Shown: positions 1 to 9,145 of the stretch, one piece after another | Position numbering within the stretch: the first letter of the stretch is position 1 | How the letters are laid out: each line of letters begins with the position of its first letter | Source: Curtobacterium pusillum | GTDB lineage: Bacteria; Actinomycetota; Actinomycetes; Actinomycetales; Microbacteriaceae | Assembly: GCF_007673235.1 (NCBI RefSeq) | Contig: NZ_VDZH01000005.1 | Location: 310,001 to 374,000 of the forward strand | Reading direction: 5' to 3' | Length of the DNA stretch: 64,000 nt | Made by a program: the position numbers and the translations under genes | Notes under the pieces: model-generated | What the model was told of the DNA's origin: nothing | The model's input: only the letters and a program-made list of their open reading frames with translations | Database searches by the model: none

Positions 1-3
1 CCC

Positions 4-1287
4 GTGCAGGCGAACCGCGCTCAGGACGTCCGGGGGATCATCGCGAAGCGGGACCTGGTCGTCGACCTCATCCGGACGGCGTGCGTCGTCCTCGTCGTCT
101 TCGTGCACGTCACGATGGTCGGTGTCGCCGCCGGGCCCGACGGCATCGCGGTGACGAGCCCCCTCCAGGAACTCCCCTGGTACGTGGCCGCCACCTGGAT
201 CGGCCAGGTGATGCCGCTGTTCTTCGTGGTCGGCGGGTTCGCCAGCGCGGTCGGGTGGCGGAGCACGGTCGCGCGGGGCGGCGGCGGCCGAGACTACGTC
301 GCCACGCGACTCGTCCGGCTCTTCCGCCCCGCGATCCCCCTGTTCGCGGTGCTCGCGATCGGGCTCGGTGTCGCGACGGCGCTCGGCACCCCGCCGGAAC
401 TGCTGGCCGAGGTCGCGTTCGGCATCGGGTCGCCGCTGTGGTTCCTCGCCGCCTACGGCATCACGCAGTGCTGCGTGCCGTTCATGGTGCGCCTGCACGA
501 ACGCGCTCCCTGGCGCACACTCGGGGTGCTGCTCCTCTTCGCCACCGCCGTCGACGCCCTCCGGTTCGCTACCGGCACCGCCGAGGTCGGGCTGCTCAAC
601 CTCGGACCGGTGTGGCTCTTCGCGCAGCAGGTCGGCTTCCTCTGGGCCGACGGGTGGTTCGCACGACGGTCCCGGGTCCTGCTCGTGGTCATCGCGGCGG
701 CCGGGTACGCGCTGCTCGTCCCGATGACCTCGATCGGCCTCTGGGCGCCGGACATGCTGCAGGACCTCAACCCGCCGATGCTGCCGCTCGCGGTCCTCGC
801 CGTCAGCCAGGCCTGCCTGGTGCAGGTCGTGCACGCACCGCTCACCCGGCTGATGCGGACGCGCGCGGCGCAGGCCACCGTGTTCCTGCTCGGCCGGGAC
901 GGCATGACGATCTACCTGTGGCACCTGCCGCTGTTCATCGCGCTGAACGGCGTGGCACTGCTCGTCGGTGTGCCGTTCCCCGAACCGGGTTCGGCGCCGT
1001 GGTGGCCCACGCGTGCGGTCGCACTGGTCGTCCTGCTCGTTGTGGCACTGGGAGTGGCGCGAGGCCTGCGGTGGTTCGACCGACCGCTCCCCCGACTGCT
1101 GCCCGGTGCCGACCGTCCGGCGTGGCCGGTGCTCGCCGTCGCCGCGCTCTGCACGATCGGCCCCGCGTTCGTCGTCATGCAGTTGCACCTGTCGTTCGGG
1201 GCCGCCCTGCTCGGTGCGCTGCTCGTCCCCGCCGGCGTGTGGCTGCTGACGAAGACGGTGCCGGCCCGGGGCGTCACGCGGATCTGA
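4..1287 (+). CDS. Acyltransferase-3 family integral membrane protein
   Basis: The 427-residue protein begins with a charged segment followed by hydrophobic helices; the N-terminal stretch RDLVVDLIRTACVVLVVFVH has the look of acyltransferase family 3 (OafA/OpgC type), in which an Arg and a His near the first helix are conserved. About ten hydrophobic segments follow, ending in a basic tail. Members of this family transfer acyl groups to cell-surface polysaccharides, lipids or small molecules at the cytoplasmic membrane; the substrate here cannot be read from the sequence. The GTG at 4 is the first possible start inside the window, but the true start could lie before position 1. The next gene on the same strand starts about 85 bases after the stop. 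Confidence 0.8.
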   Translation: MQANRAQDVRGIIAKRDLVVDLIRTACVVLVVFVHVTMVGVAAGPDGIAVTSPLQELPWYVAATWIGQVMPLFFVVGGFASAVGWRSTVARGGGGRDYVATRLVRLFRPAIPLFAVLAIGLGVATALGTPPELLAEVAFGIGSPLWFLAAYGITQCCVPFMVRLHERAPWRTLGVLLLFATAVDALRFATGTAEVGLLNLGPVWLFAQQVGFLWADGWFARRSRVLLVVIAAAGYALLVPMTSIGLWAPDMLQDLNPPMLPLAVLAVSQACLVQVVHAPLTRLMRTRAAQATVFLLGRDGMTIYLWHLPLFIALNGVALLVGVPFPEPGSAPWWPTRAVALVVLLVVALGVARGLRWFDRPLPRLLPGADRPAWPVLAVAALCTIGPAFVVMQLHLSFGAALLGALLVPAGVWLLTKTVPARGVTRI

Positions 1288-1372
1288 ACCGGTTCTCACC
1301 GCCCGCAGCCCTCCGGAGGCGTGCTGCGGGCGGAGGATTGTCGTCGGCAGCACGATCCTCAGGAGGCACCCC

Positions 1373-2248
1373 ACGCCGTCGACACCCGAGTTCTGGAGCA
1401 TCTGGCACGTCGACCCGTTGGCAGCGGTGCTCATCGGCGTCGCGGCGATCACGTACGGGTGGTGGGTGGTCGGCGCAGCGCGCCGCGGTGCGCGCTGGCC
1501 GTGGTGGCGGAGCCTCGCGTTCCTCGGCGCGCTCGTCCTGTTCGGGATCCTGCAGTTCGGCGTCGTCGGCGTCTACGACCAGGAGCTCCGCTGGGCGTTC
1601 GTGCTGCGCCTCGCCCTGCTCTTCTTCGCGGTCCCCACCTTCGCCGCGTTCGCCGCGCCCGTCTCGTTGCTGCGGACCGGAGGCCCGGATCGCCTCGCGC
1701 AGACCGCCACCGCCGTGCTGCGGTCGCGTCCGGTGCGGTTCCTCGGCAACGCGATCGTCGCGCCGCTGATCGCCCTCGCGCTGTTCTGCGTGCTGCTCAC
1801 CCCGTTCGCGGCGACCACCCGAGAGTCCCCGGTCTGGGCCACCGCGATCACGGTGCTCGTGCCGGTGCTGGGCTTCACGCTCCTCACGCCGCTGTCCGAG
1901 CCGGGCGTCCTCCGCTCGTCGACGTTCGTCACGGTCGAGTTCCTGCTGGCGTTCGTCGAGCTGATGGCGGACGCGATCCCGGGCATCGTGCTGCGGATCA
2001 CGAACCACGTGCTCGACGGCTCGGTGGTGCAGGCGGTCGGGCAGCCGTGGTTCCCGTCACCGCTGCGCGATCAACACCTGGCGGGTGACCTGCTGTGGTT
2101 CATCGCCGAGGTCGCGGACATCCCGGTGCTCATCTCGCTCTTCATCCGGTGGCAGCGCACCGACCGCCGCGAGGCCCGCACGATCGACGCCCTCACCGAC
2201 GAGGAGATGGACGAGCTCACCCGGGCGCACCTGCAGCGCCGGGGGTGA
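1373..2248 (+). CDS. CtaG-like (cytochrome c oxidase assembly family) membrane protein, possible ACG start
   Basis: A 291-residue multi-pass membrane protein. Its C-terminal part (SPLRDQHLAGDLLWFIAE) resembles the conserved DQQLAG-type segment of the Caa3_CtaG family, which helps cytochrome oxidase copper-site assembly. The histidines normally found in the second helix region of that family (HMxQH type) are not visible here: the corresponding stretch reads ELRWAFVLRLALLFF, so copper handling is doubtful. Start: an AGGAGG at 1361-1366 lies six bases before an ACG at 1373, and translation from there gives a natural N-terminus (TPEFWSIWHVDPLAAV). There is no ATG, GTG or TTG in frame upstream; the first canonical in-frame codon is TTG at 1418, which has no ribosome site and would cut into the first helix. 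Family assignment fairly sure, start uncertain. Confidence 0.7.
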   Translation, partial: TPSTPEFWSIWHVDPLAAVLIGVAAITYGWWVVGAARRGARWPWWRSLAFLGALVLFGILQFGVVGVYDQELRWAFVLRLALLFFAVPTFAAFAAPVSLLRTGGPDRLAQTATAVLRSRPVRFLGNAIVAPLIALALFCVLLTPFAATTRESPVWATAITVLVPVLGFTLLTPLSEPGVLRSSTFVTVEFLLAFVELMADAIPGIVLRITNHVLDGSVVQAVGQPWFPSPLRDQHLAGDLLWFIAEVADIPVLISLFIRWQRTDRREARTIDALTDEEMDELTRAHLQRRG

Positions 2249-2298
2249 GCCGCGCGTCGCGTCGGCCCGCGCGTCGCGTCGGCCCGCGCGTCGCGTCG
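2249..2298. repeat. Three tandem 17-bp repeats
   Basis: Directly after the stop of the CtaG-like gene there are three consecutive copies of a 16-17 base unit, GCCCGCGCGTCGCGTCG (the first copy lacks one C). They lead into the palindrome at 2306-2368. No coding potential is apparent. Such a perfect short array suggests recent slippage. Confidence 0.85.
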
Positions 2299-2305
2299 GC
2301 CCGCA

Positions 2306-2368
2306 GTGTGCGAGGTTCCGCGCACCGTGGGAGCGCCGCACCCTCGCACACAGCGCGGAAGCTCGCAC
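2306..2368. terminator. Nested palindrome between convergent genes
   Basis: Two alternative stems share the left arm. GTGTGCGAGG (2306-2315) pairs with CCTCGCACAC (2342-2351), and the 16-base arm at 2308-2323 pairs with 2353-2368 with one mismatch. It lies between the CtaG-like gene (+) and the MFS gene (-), so it probably serves as a bidirectional terminator, though it could be a mobile palindromic repeat. Confidence 0.6.
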
Positions 2369-2394
2369 CGTACGTCGAGTGACGCCGAACGCGA

Positions 2395-2430
2395 ACGAGC
2401 CCCGCACTGCCGGGGCAGCGCGGGGCTCGT
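2395..2430 (-). terminator. Hairpin terminator of the PadR-MFS operon
   Basis: ACGAGCCCCGC (2395-2405) pairs perfectly with GCGGGGCTCGT (2420-2430); the loop itself contains a small CTGCC/GGCAG stem. It begins 13 bases past the MFS stop codon at 2443, the expected place for an intrinsic terminator in a GC-rich genome that lacks long U-tracts. Confidence 0.7.
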
Positions 2431-2442
2431 CGGTGCGCGGGG

Positions 2443-4047
2443 CTACTCGCCCGAGTGTCGCCCGTGGTGATCGGTCGCGGCGAGTTCCGCCTCGGGGGTC
2501 TCCGGCGCAGCTGCCGCGGCGTGCACCCCGTGACGCTGCTCGGCGGCCGTCGACGATCCGTCCGACACGGCACCGGTCTGCTGCCACGCCACGGTCTGCT
2601 TCGGCTTCGCCAGGAACAGTGCCGCCACGATCGCGATGACGAGCACCACGGCCGGCAGGACGAGCGACTGCCCCATCGCCGTGGCGAACGGCTGCTGCAG
2701 GAACCCGGGGAGCGCCCCGACCTGCCGCTCGGCACCGCCGCCGCTCGTGCCACCGGTCGACGCCGGGAAGTTCGCCGTGATGCGGGCCTCGATCAGCGCC
2801 GCGATGCCGGCGGAGCCGAGGACGGCACCGATCTGACGGGTGGTGTTGTAGACGCCCGAGCCCGCGCCGGCGAGCTTCGGCGGCAGGTTGCGGGTCGCGG
2901 AGACCGAGAGCGGTCCCCACATGCACGCGTTGGCGAGACCGAGCAGCGTCGACGGCAGCAGGACCCAGCCCCAGTCGGCGCCGGAGGCCAGGAGCGCCCC
3001 GAACCAGAAGAGCGCTCCCGAGAAGCAGGCGAGACCGAACGAAGCGACCCAGCGGAGGCTCCAGCGGTTGAGGTTCTTGCCGACGAGCGGCGCGAGGCCC
3101 GCGGACAGCACGGCCTGCGGGACGAGCAGCAGCGCGGCCTGGGTCGGGCTGAAGGTCAGGACGTCCTGCGCCCACAGCATGATCGGCAGCGCGAACGAGG
3201 AGATCGCGACGCCGACGGCGGTGATGGCGATGTTCGCCAGGGTGAAGTTGCGGTCCTTGAACAGACCGAGCGGCAGCAGCGGCTCGCCCTTCTGGACGCC
3301 CTGCCACACCACGAACGCGGCGAGCACGACGATGCCCGCGATGATGAGCGACCAGACCGAGATCGGCCCCGCGATGGTGCCCCAGTCGTAGGTCTCTCCC
3401 TCCTGGATGCCGAAGACGAGCAGGAACATGCCGACCGCGCTCAGCACGATGCCGAGGTAGTCGAAACGGTGCCCGTGGCGGTCGAACGTCGGGACGAAGC
3501 GCTGTGCGAGCACGAACGCGACGATGCCCACCGGGACGTTCACGAAGAAGATCCACTCCCAGCCGAAGCCGTCGACGAGCAGGCCGCCGACGATCGGTCC
3601 GACGAGCGAGGCGACACCGGCGACCGCACCCCAGAGGCCCATCGCCGCACCGCGGTTCTGCGGCGGGAAGATGCGTGTGATGACGGCCATCGTCTGCGGC
3701 GTCATCATCGCGGCGCCGAGGCCCTGCACGACGCGGGCGATGATGAGCACCTCGATGGAACCCGCCAGGCCGCACCAGAGGCTCGAGAGCGTGAAGACGA
3801 CGAGACCGACCTGGTAGAGGATCTTCGGGCCGAACCGGTCACCCAGGCGGCCGGTGATGAGCAGCGGCACGGCGTAGGCGAGGAGGTACGCGCTCGTCAC
3901 CCAGATCACGGAGTTGATGTCCGCGTGGAGCTTCGCGGCGATGGTGGGGGTCGCGACCGACACGATGGTCGAGTCGACGAGGATCATGAAGAATCCGACG
4001 ACGAGGGCCCACAGGGCGGGCCACGGCTTCTTTTCGACGGTTGTCAT
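2443..4047 (-). CDS. DHA2-type (EmrB/QacA-like) MFS drug exporter
   Basis: A 534-residue transporter with about 14 hydrophobic helices, typical of the DHA2 proton-coupled drug exporters. Family marks are the first helix containing DSTIVSVATPTI, motif A-like GRLGDRFGPK after helix 2, and the RVVQGLGAAMMTPQ segment in helix 4, which resembles motif C regions of EmrB/QacA proteins. The hydrophilic C-terminal tail contains TAAEQRHGVHAAAAAPETPE. The ATG at 4047 overlaps the stop of the upstream padR gene by four bases (ATGA at 4044-4047), so the two are co-translated and the regulator probably controls the pump. The exported compound is unknown. No obvious truncation. Confidence 0.93.
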   Translation of the reverse strand: MTTVEKKPWPALWALVVGFFMILVDSTIVSVATPTIAAKLHADINSVIWVTSAYLLAYAVPLLITGRLGDRFGPKILYQVGLVVFTLSSLWCGLAGSIEVLIIARVVQGLGAAMMTPQTMAVITRIFPPQNRGAAMGLWGAVAGVASLVGPIVGGLLVDGFGWEWIFFVNVPVGIVAFVLAQRFVPTFDRHGHRFDYLGIVLSAVGMFLLVFGIQEGETYDWGTIAGPISVWSLIIAGIVVLAAFVVWQGVQKGEPLLPLGLFKDRNFTLANIAITAVGVAISSFALPIMLWAQDVLTFSPTQAALLLVPQAVLSAGLAPLVGKNLNRWSLRWVASFGLACFSGALFWFGALLASGADWGWVLLPSTLLGLANACMWGPLSVSATRNLPPKLAGAGSGVYNTTRQIGAVLGSAGIAALIEARITANFPASTGGTSGGGAERQVGALPGFLQQPFATAMGQSLVLPAVVLVIAIVAALFLAKPKQTVAWQQTGAVSDGSSTAAEQRHGVHAAAAAPETPEAELAATDHHGRHSGE

Positions 4048-4652
4048 CGAGTGCTTTCCTTGTTGGTCTGGGTGGTGTTCGGGGGGACGGCCGGGCCGTC
4101 CCAGGGGACGTCGCCGCTCGCGATCCGGTCGGCGGTCCCGGAGAGCCACTCGATCTGCGCGGTGAGCATGGCACGGACGTACGACACGTCGAGCCAGAAG
4201 CGGCCCGCCAGCTGCTTGGCCTGGAGGCCCGTGGCGGCCTGGTCGTACTCCTCGCGTTCGCCCCGGAGCGCGTCGGCGCGTGCCCGCAGGGCGGTCACCG
4301 CGTCCGCGGCGCTCAGGTTGTCGATGTGCGAGACCGCGAGTTGGAACTCCGGGTACTCGTCCGCCGGCTCGGCGATCATGCGACGGAGGCCGTCCTCGAG
4401 CGCGGTCCGACCGTGGTCGGTGATCGCGTAGGTCGTGCGTTCCGGGCGGTTGCCCTCGCGAGCGGTGCCGAGCGCCTCGGCGTACCCGAGGTCGACCAGC
4501 CGGCCGATCTGGTGGTACAGCGTGCTCGGCCGGACCTTGACGTTCTGGTCCTCGCGCCGCTGCAGCATCGTCTGGAACATCTCGTAGGGGTGCATGGGCG
4601 CCTCGGCGAGGAGCCCGAGCGCGGCGAACGCGAGCGGCGTGATCGACGTCAT
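4044..4652 (-). CDS. PadR family transcriptional regulator
   Basis: A 202-residue protein with an N-terminal winged helix (residues ~6-85) typical of PadR proteins: LGLLAEAPMHPYEMFQTMLQ, then RPSTLYHQIGRLVDLGYAE and the wing YAITDHGRTALEDGL. The C-terminal ~100 residues form the alpha-helical dimerisation region of the AcrR-like Vir_act_alpha_C type. PadR regulators bind effectors directly and release their operators, commonly upstream of exporters. The gene is translationally coupled to the MFS exporter. CTGGAGG at 4657-4663 is a good ribosome site for the ATG at 4652. A promoter with an overlapping inverted repeat lies at 4684-4724, which fits autorepression of the operon. Confidence 0.92.
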   Translation of the reverse strand: MTSITPLAFAALGLLAEAPMHPYEMFQTMLQRREDQNVKVRPSTLYHQIGRLVDLGYAEALGTAREGNRPERTTYAITDHGRTALEDGLRRMIAEPADEYPEFQLAVSHIDNLSAADAVTALRARADALRGEREEYDQAATGLQAKQLAGRFWLDVSYVRAMLTAQIEWLSGTADRIASGDVPWDGPAVPPNTTQTNKESTR

Positions 4653-4683
4653 CCGTGCCTCCAGGTCGGTGTTCCGTGTGGAC

Positions 4684-4699
4684 TATTCGGGTTGGAATA
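4684..4699. promoter_or_regulatory. Candidate PadR operator
   Basis: TATTC-N6-GAATA is a perfect inverted repeat in an AT-rich island within GC-rich DNA. It overlaps the -10 hexamer proposed for padR, so a bound repressor would block transcription. Inference from position and symmetry only. Confidence 0.5.
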
Positions 4700-4724
4700 T
4701 ACGCCTTGGATGGGTTCTCCACAA
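4696..4724 (-). promoter_or_regulatory. Promoter of the padR-MFS operon
   Basis: On the minus strand TTGTGG (4724-4719) is followed after 17 bases by TATATT (4701-4696), close to the sigma-A consensus. It would place the transcript start near 4689 and give a leader of about 37 bases containing the padR ribosome site. Confidence 0.6.
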
Positions 4725-4797
4725 GCGGTCGGGCGCGCCGCGCGCGCCGCTTAGACTGGTCGGGTCCCACCCACCCCCGAAGCGCTGGAGTGAACAC

Positions 4798-5049
4798 GTG
4801 CCAACGATCGTCGTCGAGGTCATGCCCAAGGCCGAGATCCTCGACCCGCAGGGAAAGGCCGTGGGCAACGCCCTGGCCCGACTCGGCAACGCCGACCTGA
4901 CCAACGTCCGCATCGGCAAGCGCTTCGAGGTGGCCGTCGACGGCCCGGTCGACGACGCCAAGCTCGCCGAGGTCCGTGCGATCGCCGCGGACGTCTTCTC
5001 GAACGCCGTCATCGAGGACGTCGTGTCCGTGACGGTCGAAGGCCAGTGA
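4798..5049 (+). CDS. purS: Phosphoribosylformylglycinamidine synthase subunit PurS
   Basis: An 83-residue protein matching PurS in length and sequence: [40 protein letters not shown], and a C-terminal beta strand ending VVSVTVEGQ. PurS is the small bridging subunit of the multi-subunit FGAM synthase that converts FGAR to FGAM in step four of purine synthesis. The GTG at 4798 was chosen because it gives the standard PurS N-terminus and follows GGAG at 4787-4790; an open frame continues upstream to 4594 but antisense to padR. TAGACT at 4752-4757 is a possible -10. The stop overlaps the start of purQ (GTGA at 5046-5049). Confidence 0.95.
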   Translation: MPTIVVEVMPKAEILDPQGKAVGNALARLGNADLTNVRIGKRFEVAVDGPVDDAKLAEVRAIAADVFSNAVIEDVVSVTVEGQ

Positions 5050-5750
5050 CCTCGATGCGCATCGGCGTCATCACGTTCCCGGGTTCGCTCGACGACCGCG
5101 ACGCCCAGCGCGCGGTCCGCCTCGCCGGTGCCGACCCCGTCGCGCTCTGGCACGGCGACCACGACCTCCAGGGGGTCGACGCCATCGTCCTGCCCGGCGG
5201 GTTCTCGTACGGCGACTACCTGCGTGCGGGTGCGATCGCCGCGAAGGCTCCGATCATGGCCGAGGTCATCGACGCCGCCGGCAAGGGCATGCCCGTGCTC
5301 GGCATCTGCAACGGGTTCCAGATGCTGGCCGAGGCCCGCCTCGTGCCCGGCGCGCACACCCGCAACGCGCACCAGCAGTTCATCCGCCGCGACCAGAAGC
5401 TCCGCGTCGAGACCACCGGGACCGCGTGGACCTCGGGCTTCACCGCCCAGCAGGAGATCACGATCCCGCTGAAGAACGCCGACGGTCGCTTCGTGGCGGA
5501 CCCCGACGAGATCAAGCGCATCGAGGACAACGGCCAGGTCGTGTTCCGCTACGTCGGCGTGAACCCGAACGGGTCGATCGACGACATCGCGGGCGTCTCG
5601 AACGAGCGCGGCAACGTCGTCGGCCTCATGCCGCACCCCGAGCACGCGACGGAGCCCGGCTTCGGCCCGGACACCCCCGCGGCGATGGCCTCCGGCACGG
5701 ACGGCCTCACCTTCTTCACCTCCGTGATCGAGTCGACGCTGGTCAAGTGA
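5046..5750 (+). CDS. purQ: Phosphoribosylformylglycinamidine synthase subunit PurQ (glutaminase)
   Basis: A 234-residue class I glutamine amidotransferase. The nucleophile is Cys88 in GICNGFQ, and the His197/Glu199 pair lies in MPHPEHA; the oxyanion region is [13 protein letters not shown]. PurQ releases ammonia from glutamine for FGAM synthase. The GTG at 5046 overlaps the purS stop, indicating coupled translation; the ATG at 5055 ([11 protein letters not shown]) is an alternative start three codons later that matches many homologues. The gene overlaps purL by four bases (GTGA at 5747-5750). Confidence 0.96.
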   Translation: MTSMRIGVITFPGSLDDRDAQRAVRLAGADPVALWHGDHDLQGVDAIVLPGGFSYGDYLRAGAIAAKAPIMAEVIDAAGKGMPVLGICNGFQMLAEARLVPGAHTRNAHQQFIRRDQKLRVETTGTAWTSGFTAQQEITIPLKNADGRFVADPDEIKRIEDNGQVVFRYVGVNPNGSIDDIAGVSNERGNVVGLMPHPEHATEPGFGPDTPAAMASGTDGLTFFTSVIESTLVK

Positions 5751-8173
5751 CCGAGCCGACCGACGCCACCTCAGCAGGGAACGACAACACCGTGACGACC
5801 TTCGTGCGCCCCAAGCCCGACACCGTCCAGGACGCCGCCGCGACCCCCGACAAGGACCAGCCGTACGAGGCCCTCGGGCTCAAGACGGACGAGTACGCGA
5901 AGATCCGCGAGATCCTCGGCCGCCGCCCCACCTCGGGCGAGTTGGCGATGTACTCGGTGATGTGGTCCGAGCACTGCTCGTACAAGTCGAGCAAGAACTA
6001 CCTCCGGCAGTTCGGCAAGAAGGTCACGCCGGAGATGACGAAGAACCTCATGGTCGGCATGGGCGAGAACGCCGGTGTCGTCGACGTCGGCAACGGCTGG
6101 GCGGTGACCTTCAAGGTCGAGTCGCACAACCACCCCTCCTACGTCGAGCCGTACCAGGGCGCCGCGACGGGTGTCGGCGGCATCGTCCGCGACATCATCT
6201 CGATGGGCGCTCGTCCGGTCGCCGTGATGGACCAGCTCCGCTTCGGCGCGATCGACCACGAGGACACCCAGCGCGTCGTGCACGGCGTCGTCGGTGGCAT
6301 CTCGTTCTACGGCAACTGCCTCGGCCTGCCGAACATCGGCGGCGAGACCTACTTCGACTCCGTCTACCAGGGCAACCCGCTCGTCAACGCCCTCGCGGTC
6401 GGTGTCCTCCGGCACGAGGACCTGCACCTCGCGAACGCCTCCGGCGCCGGCAACAAGGTCGTGCTCTTCGGTGCGCGCACTGGTGGCGACGGCATCGGCG
6501 GCGCGTCGATCCTGGCGTCCGACACCTTCACCGAGGGTGGCCCGACCAAGCGTCCGGCGGTCCAGGTCGGCGACCCGTTCGCCGAGAAGGTCCTCATCGA
6601 GTGCTGCCTCGAGCTCTTCCAGAAGGAGCTCGTCGAGGGCATCCAGGACCTCGGTGCCGCCGGCATCTCCTGCGCCACGTCGGAGCTCGCATCGAACGGC
6701 GACGGCGGCATGCACATCTCGCTCGACGACGTCCTGCTGCGCGACCCGACGCTCACCGCCGAGGAGATCCTCATGTCGGAGAGCCAGGAGCGCATGATGG
6801 CGGTCGTCCGCCCCGAGAAGCTCGACGCGTTCCTCGCGGTCGTCGGCAAGTGGGAGGTCGAGACCAGCGTCCTGGGCGAGGTCACCGGCACCGGCCGTCT
6901 CGTCATCGACTGGCAGGGTCAGGAGATCGTGAACGTCGACCCGCGCACGGTCGCCGTCGACGGCCCGGTGTACGACCGTCCGGTCGCCTACCCGACCTGG
7001 ATCGACGCGCTGCAGGCCGACACCGCCGCCTCGCTCGAGCGTCCGGCCGACGGCCCCGCGCTCAAGGCGCAGTTCCTCAGCCTGCTCGGCTCGCCGAACC
7101 TCGCGTCGAAGAACTGGGTGACGAACCAGTACGACACCTACGTGCTCGGCAACACCGCGCTCTCCTTCCCCGACGACGGCGGCATGATCCGCGTCGACGA
7201 GGAGACCGGGCTCGGCGTCACGATCGCCACCGACGCGAACGGCCGCTACTGCCAGCTCGACCCGAAGCAGGGCGCACGGCTGGCCCTCGCCGAGGCGTAC
7301 CGGAACGTCGCCGTGACCGGCGCCGTCCCCGCGGCCGTGACCGACTGCCTGAACTTCGGCTCGCCGGAGAACCCCGAGGTCATGTGGCAGTTCTCCGAGG
7401 CCGTCGAGGGCCTCGCCGACGGCTGCATGGAGCTCGGGATCCCGGTGACCGGCGGCAACGTGTCGTTCTACAACCAGACCGGCACCACGCCGATCCACCC
7501 GACCCCGGTCGTCGGTGTCCTCGGTGTGATCGAGGACGTCGCACTCCGCGTGCCCTCCGGCTGGCAGGACGACGGACACAACATCTACCTGCTCGGCACC
7601 ACGTCGCTCGAGCTGGACGGTTCGGCCTGGGCCGGCACCGTGCACGGCCACCTCGGTGGTCGGCCGCCAGCGGTCGACCTCGAGCGTGAGAAGGCCCTCG
7701 CGGACCTCCTGCACGCGGCGGCGAGCGAGCAGCTGCTGACCAGCGCCCACGACCTGGCGGACGGCGGCCTCGGCCAGTCGCTCGCGGAGTCGGTGCTCCG
7801 GTTCGGCCTCGGCGCCCGCGTGGTGCTCGACGAGCTCGAGGCCCGCGACGGCGTCGACACGGCAACCGCGCTCTTCTCCGAGTCGACCGCCCGCGTCATC
7901 GTGACCGTCCGACGCGAGGACGACGTCCGCTTCCAGGGCCTCTGCGACGGCCGGGGCTTCCCGGTGCTCCGCATCGGCGTCACGGACGCCACGAGCGGGT
8001 CGCTCGAGGTCCAGGGGGCGTTCGAGGCGACGATCGACGAGCTGCGCGGCACGCACAACGCCACGCTGCCGGGCCGCTTCGGGGACGTCATCGTCGAAGA
8101 CGTGACCGAGGGCTACGTCGGCCGGGGTCCGCTCGACTCCGACGGCGCGTTCTCGCCGCGGACCGACTCCTGA
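5747..8173 (+). CDS. purL: Phosphoribosylformylglycinamidine synthase subunit PurL
   Basis: The large ATP-dependent subunit of FGAM synthase, small-type PurL of about 800 residues. Visible signatures include [15 protein letters not shown] near the N-terminus, [21 protein letters not shown], and the [17 protein letters not shown] segment [12 protein letters not shown]; the second half repeats the AIRS-type fold ([25 protein letters not shown]). The GTG at 5747 overlaps the purQ stop and gives 808 residues; an alternative GTG at 5792 ([12 protein letters not shown]) would give 793. Either fits the family because the first ~35 residues are poorly conserved. purS-purQ-purL form one overlapping operon, as is usual in Gram-positive bacteria. 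Confidence 0.96.
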   Translation: MTEPTDATSAGNDNTVTTFVRPKPDTVQDAAATPDKDQPYEALGLKTDEYAKIREILGRRPTSGELAMYSVMWSEHCSYKSSKNYLRQFGKKVTPEMTKNLMVGMGENAGVVDVGNGWAVTFKVESHNHPSYVEPYQGAATGVGGIVRDIISMGARPVAVMDQLRFGAIDHEDTQRVVHGVVGGISFYGNCLGLPNIGGETYFDSVYQGNPLVNALAVGVLRHEDLHLANASGAGNKVVLFGARTGGDGIGGASILASDTFTEGGPTKRPAVQVGDPFAEKVLIECCLELFQKELVEGIQDLGAAGISCATSELASNGDGGMHISLDDVLLRDPTLTAEEILMSESQERMMAVVRPEKLDAFLAVVGKWEVETSVLGEVTGTGRLVIDWQGQEIVNVDPRTVAVDGPVYDRPVAYPTWIDALQADTAASLERPADGPALKAQFLSLLGSPNLASKNWVTNQYDTYVLGNTALSFPDDGGMIRVDEETGLGVTIATDANGRYCQLDPKQGARLALAEAYRNVAVTGAVPAAVTDCLNFGSPENPEVMWQFSEAVEGLADGCMELGIPVTGGNVSFYNQTGTTPIHPTPVVGVLGVIEDVALRVPSGWQDDGHNIYLLGTTSLELDGSAWAGTVHGHLGGRPPAVDLEREKALADLLHAAASEQLLTSAHDLADGGLGQSLAESVLRFGLGARVVLDELEARDGVDTATALFSESTARVIVTVRREDDVRFQGLCDGRGFPVLRIGVTDATSGSLEVQGAFEATIDELRGTHNATLPGRFGDVIVEDVTEGYVGRGPLDSDGAFSPRTDS

Positions 8174-8190
8174 CAGCGGTCGCCGACAGG

Positions 8191-9111
8191 ATGCCGATCG
8201 TCACGCTGCCGTTCGCCGAGCTCGTCGACCGGTTCGGCCCCGTGCCGGACGGCATCGAGCTGGACGTGTGGGACGTCGAGGCGCCGTACGGACGCCCCGA
8301 CGACGTCGCCATCGCGTTCCTGCCGTTCTACTTCGGTGGACGGCACCGGTGGCAGTACGTGCACGACCTGCCGAACCTCCAGCTGCTGCAGCTGCCGAGC
8401 GCCGGGTACGAGCACGCGGTCCCGCACGTCCCCGGCCACGCGCAGCTCGCGAACGGCCGCGGCATCCACGACGACGAGACCGCCGAACTCGCGGTGGGGC
8501 TCGCGCTGACGTCACTGCGCGAGCTCGGGGCGTTCCAGACCGACCGCGCGAACGGGGTCTGGGACGCCCGGACCACCCGTTCCCTGGCCGACCGCCGGGT
8601 GACGGTGGTCGGCTACGGGGCGATCGGTTCCGCGATCGCCACGCGCTTCGAGGCGTTCCGCACCGAGGTGACCGTGGTGGCACGCACCGCGCGCGAGCAG
8701 GACGGCCGACAGGTGCACGCGTTCGGCGAGCTCCCGACGATCGTCCGCGAGACCGACGTGCTCGTCCTCATCGCGCCGCTGACCGACGAGACCGAGCGAC
8801 TGGTGGACGCCGACCTGCTCGCCGCGCTCCCCGACGGCGCCCTCGTGGTGAACGTCGCGCGTGGCAAGGTCGTCGACACCGACGCCCTCGTGGCCGAGCT
8901 GCAGTCCGGACGCCTCTCGGCGGCGCTCGACGTCACCGATCCCGAACCGCTCCCCGCGCGGCACCCGCTCTGGACGACGCCGAACACGGTCCTGACCCCG
9001 CACGTCGGCGGCAACACCGACCTGAGCGTCCCGAGGTCGATCGAGCTCATGCGCCGGCAGGTGGCGGCGCTGGCCGAGGGTCGCCCGTTCGAGAACCTCA
9101 TCGACAACTGA
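8191..9111 (+). CDS. D-isomer-specific 2-hydroxyacid dehydrogenase family protein
   Basis: A 306-residue NAD(P)-dependent dehydrogenase. The Rossmann motif is VGYGAIGSAIA; the family's Arg lies in NVARGKVVDTDAL, the Glu/Asp region in LDVTDPEPLPARHPLW, and the catalytic His in TPHVGG. The N-terminal substrate domain (residues 1-95) is short and diverged, so the physiological substrate cannot be assigned; phosphoglycerate dehydrogenase is unlikely because there is no ACT domain. It starts 17 bases after purL and may be co-transcribed with the purine genes. The next gene is convergent. Confidence 0.88.
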   Translation: MPIVTLPFAELVDRFGPVPDGIELDVWDVEAPYGRPDDVAIAFLPFYFGGRHRWQYVHDLPNLQLLQLPSAGYEHAVPHVPGHAQLANGRGIHDDETAELAVGLALTSLRELGAFQTDRANGVWDARTTRSLADRRVTVVGYGAIGSAIATRFEAFRTEVTVVARTAREQDGRQVHAFGELPTIVRETDVLVLIAPLTDETERLVDADLLAALPDGALVVNVARGKVVDTDALVAELQSGRLSAALDVTDPEPLPARHPLWTTPNTVLTPHVGGNTDLSVPRSIELMRRQVAALAEGRPFENLIDN

Positions 9112-9145
9112 CGGCTGACGGCTGGCGGCTGACGTCCGACGCGGT

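Noticed and set aside
4594-4797. An N-terminal extension of PurS by 68 residues
   Set aside because: The extension is antisense to the padR start and promoter, and PurS is normally about 80-85 residues.
5771-8056. A 761-codon minus-strand frame opposite purL
   Set aside because: purL has full-length family conservation; the antisense frame is low-complexity Arg/Val/Asp.
9112-9145. Short GGCTGAC repeats as a regulatory site
   Set aside because: Too short and simple, between convergent stop codons; likely slippage.
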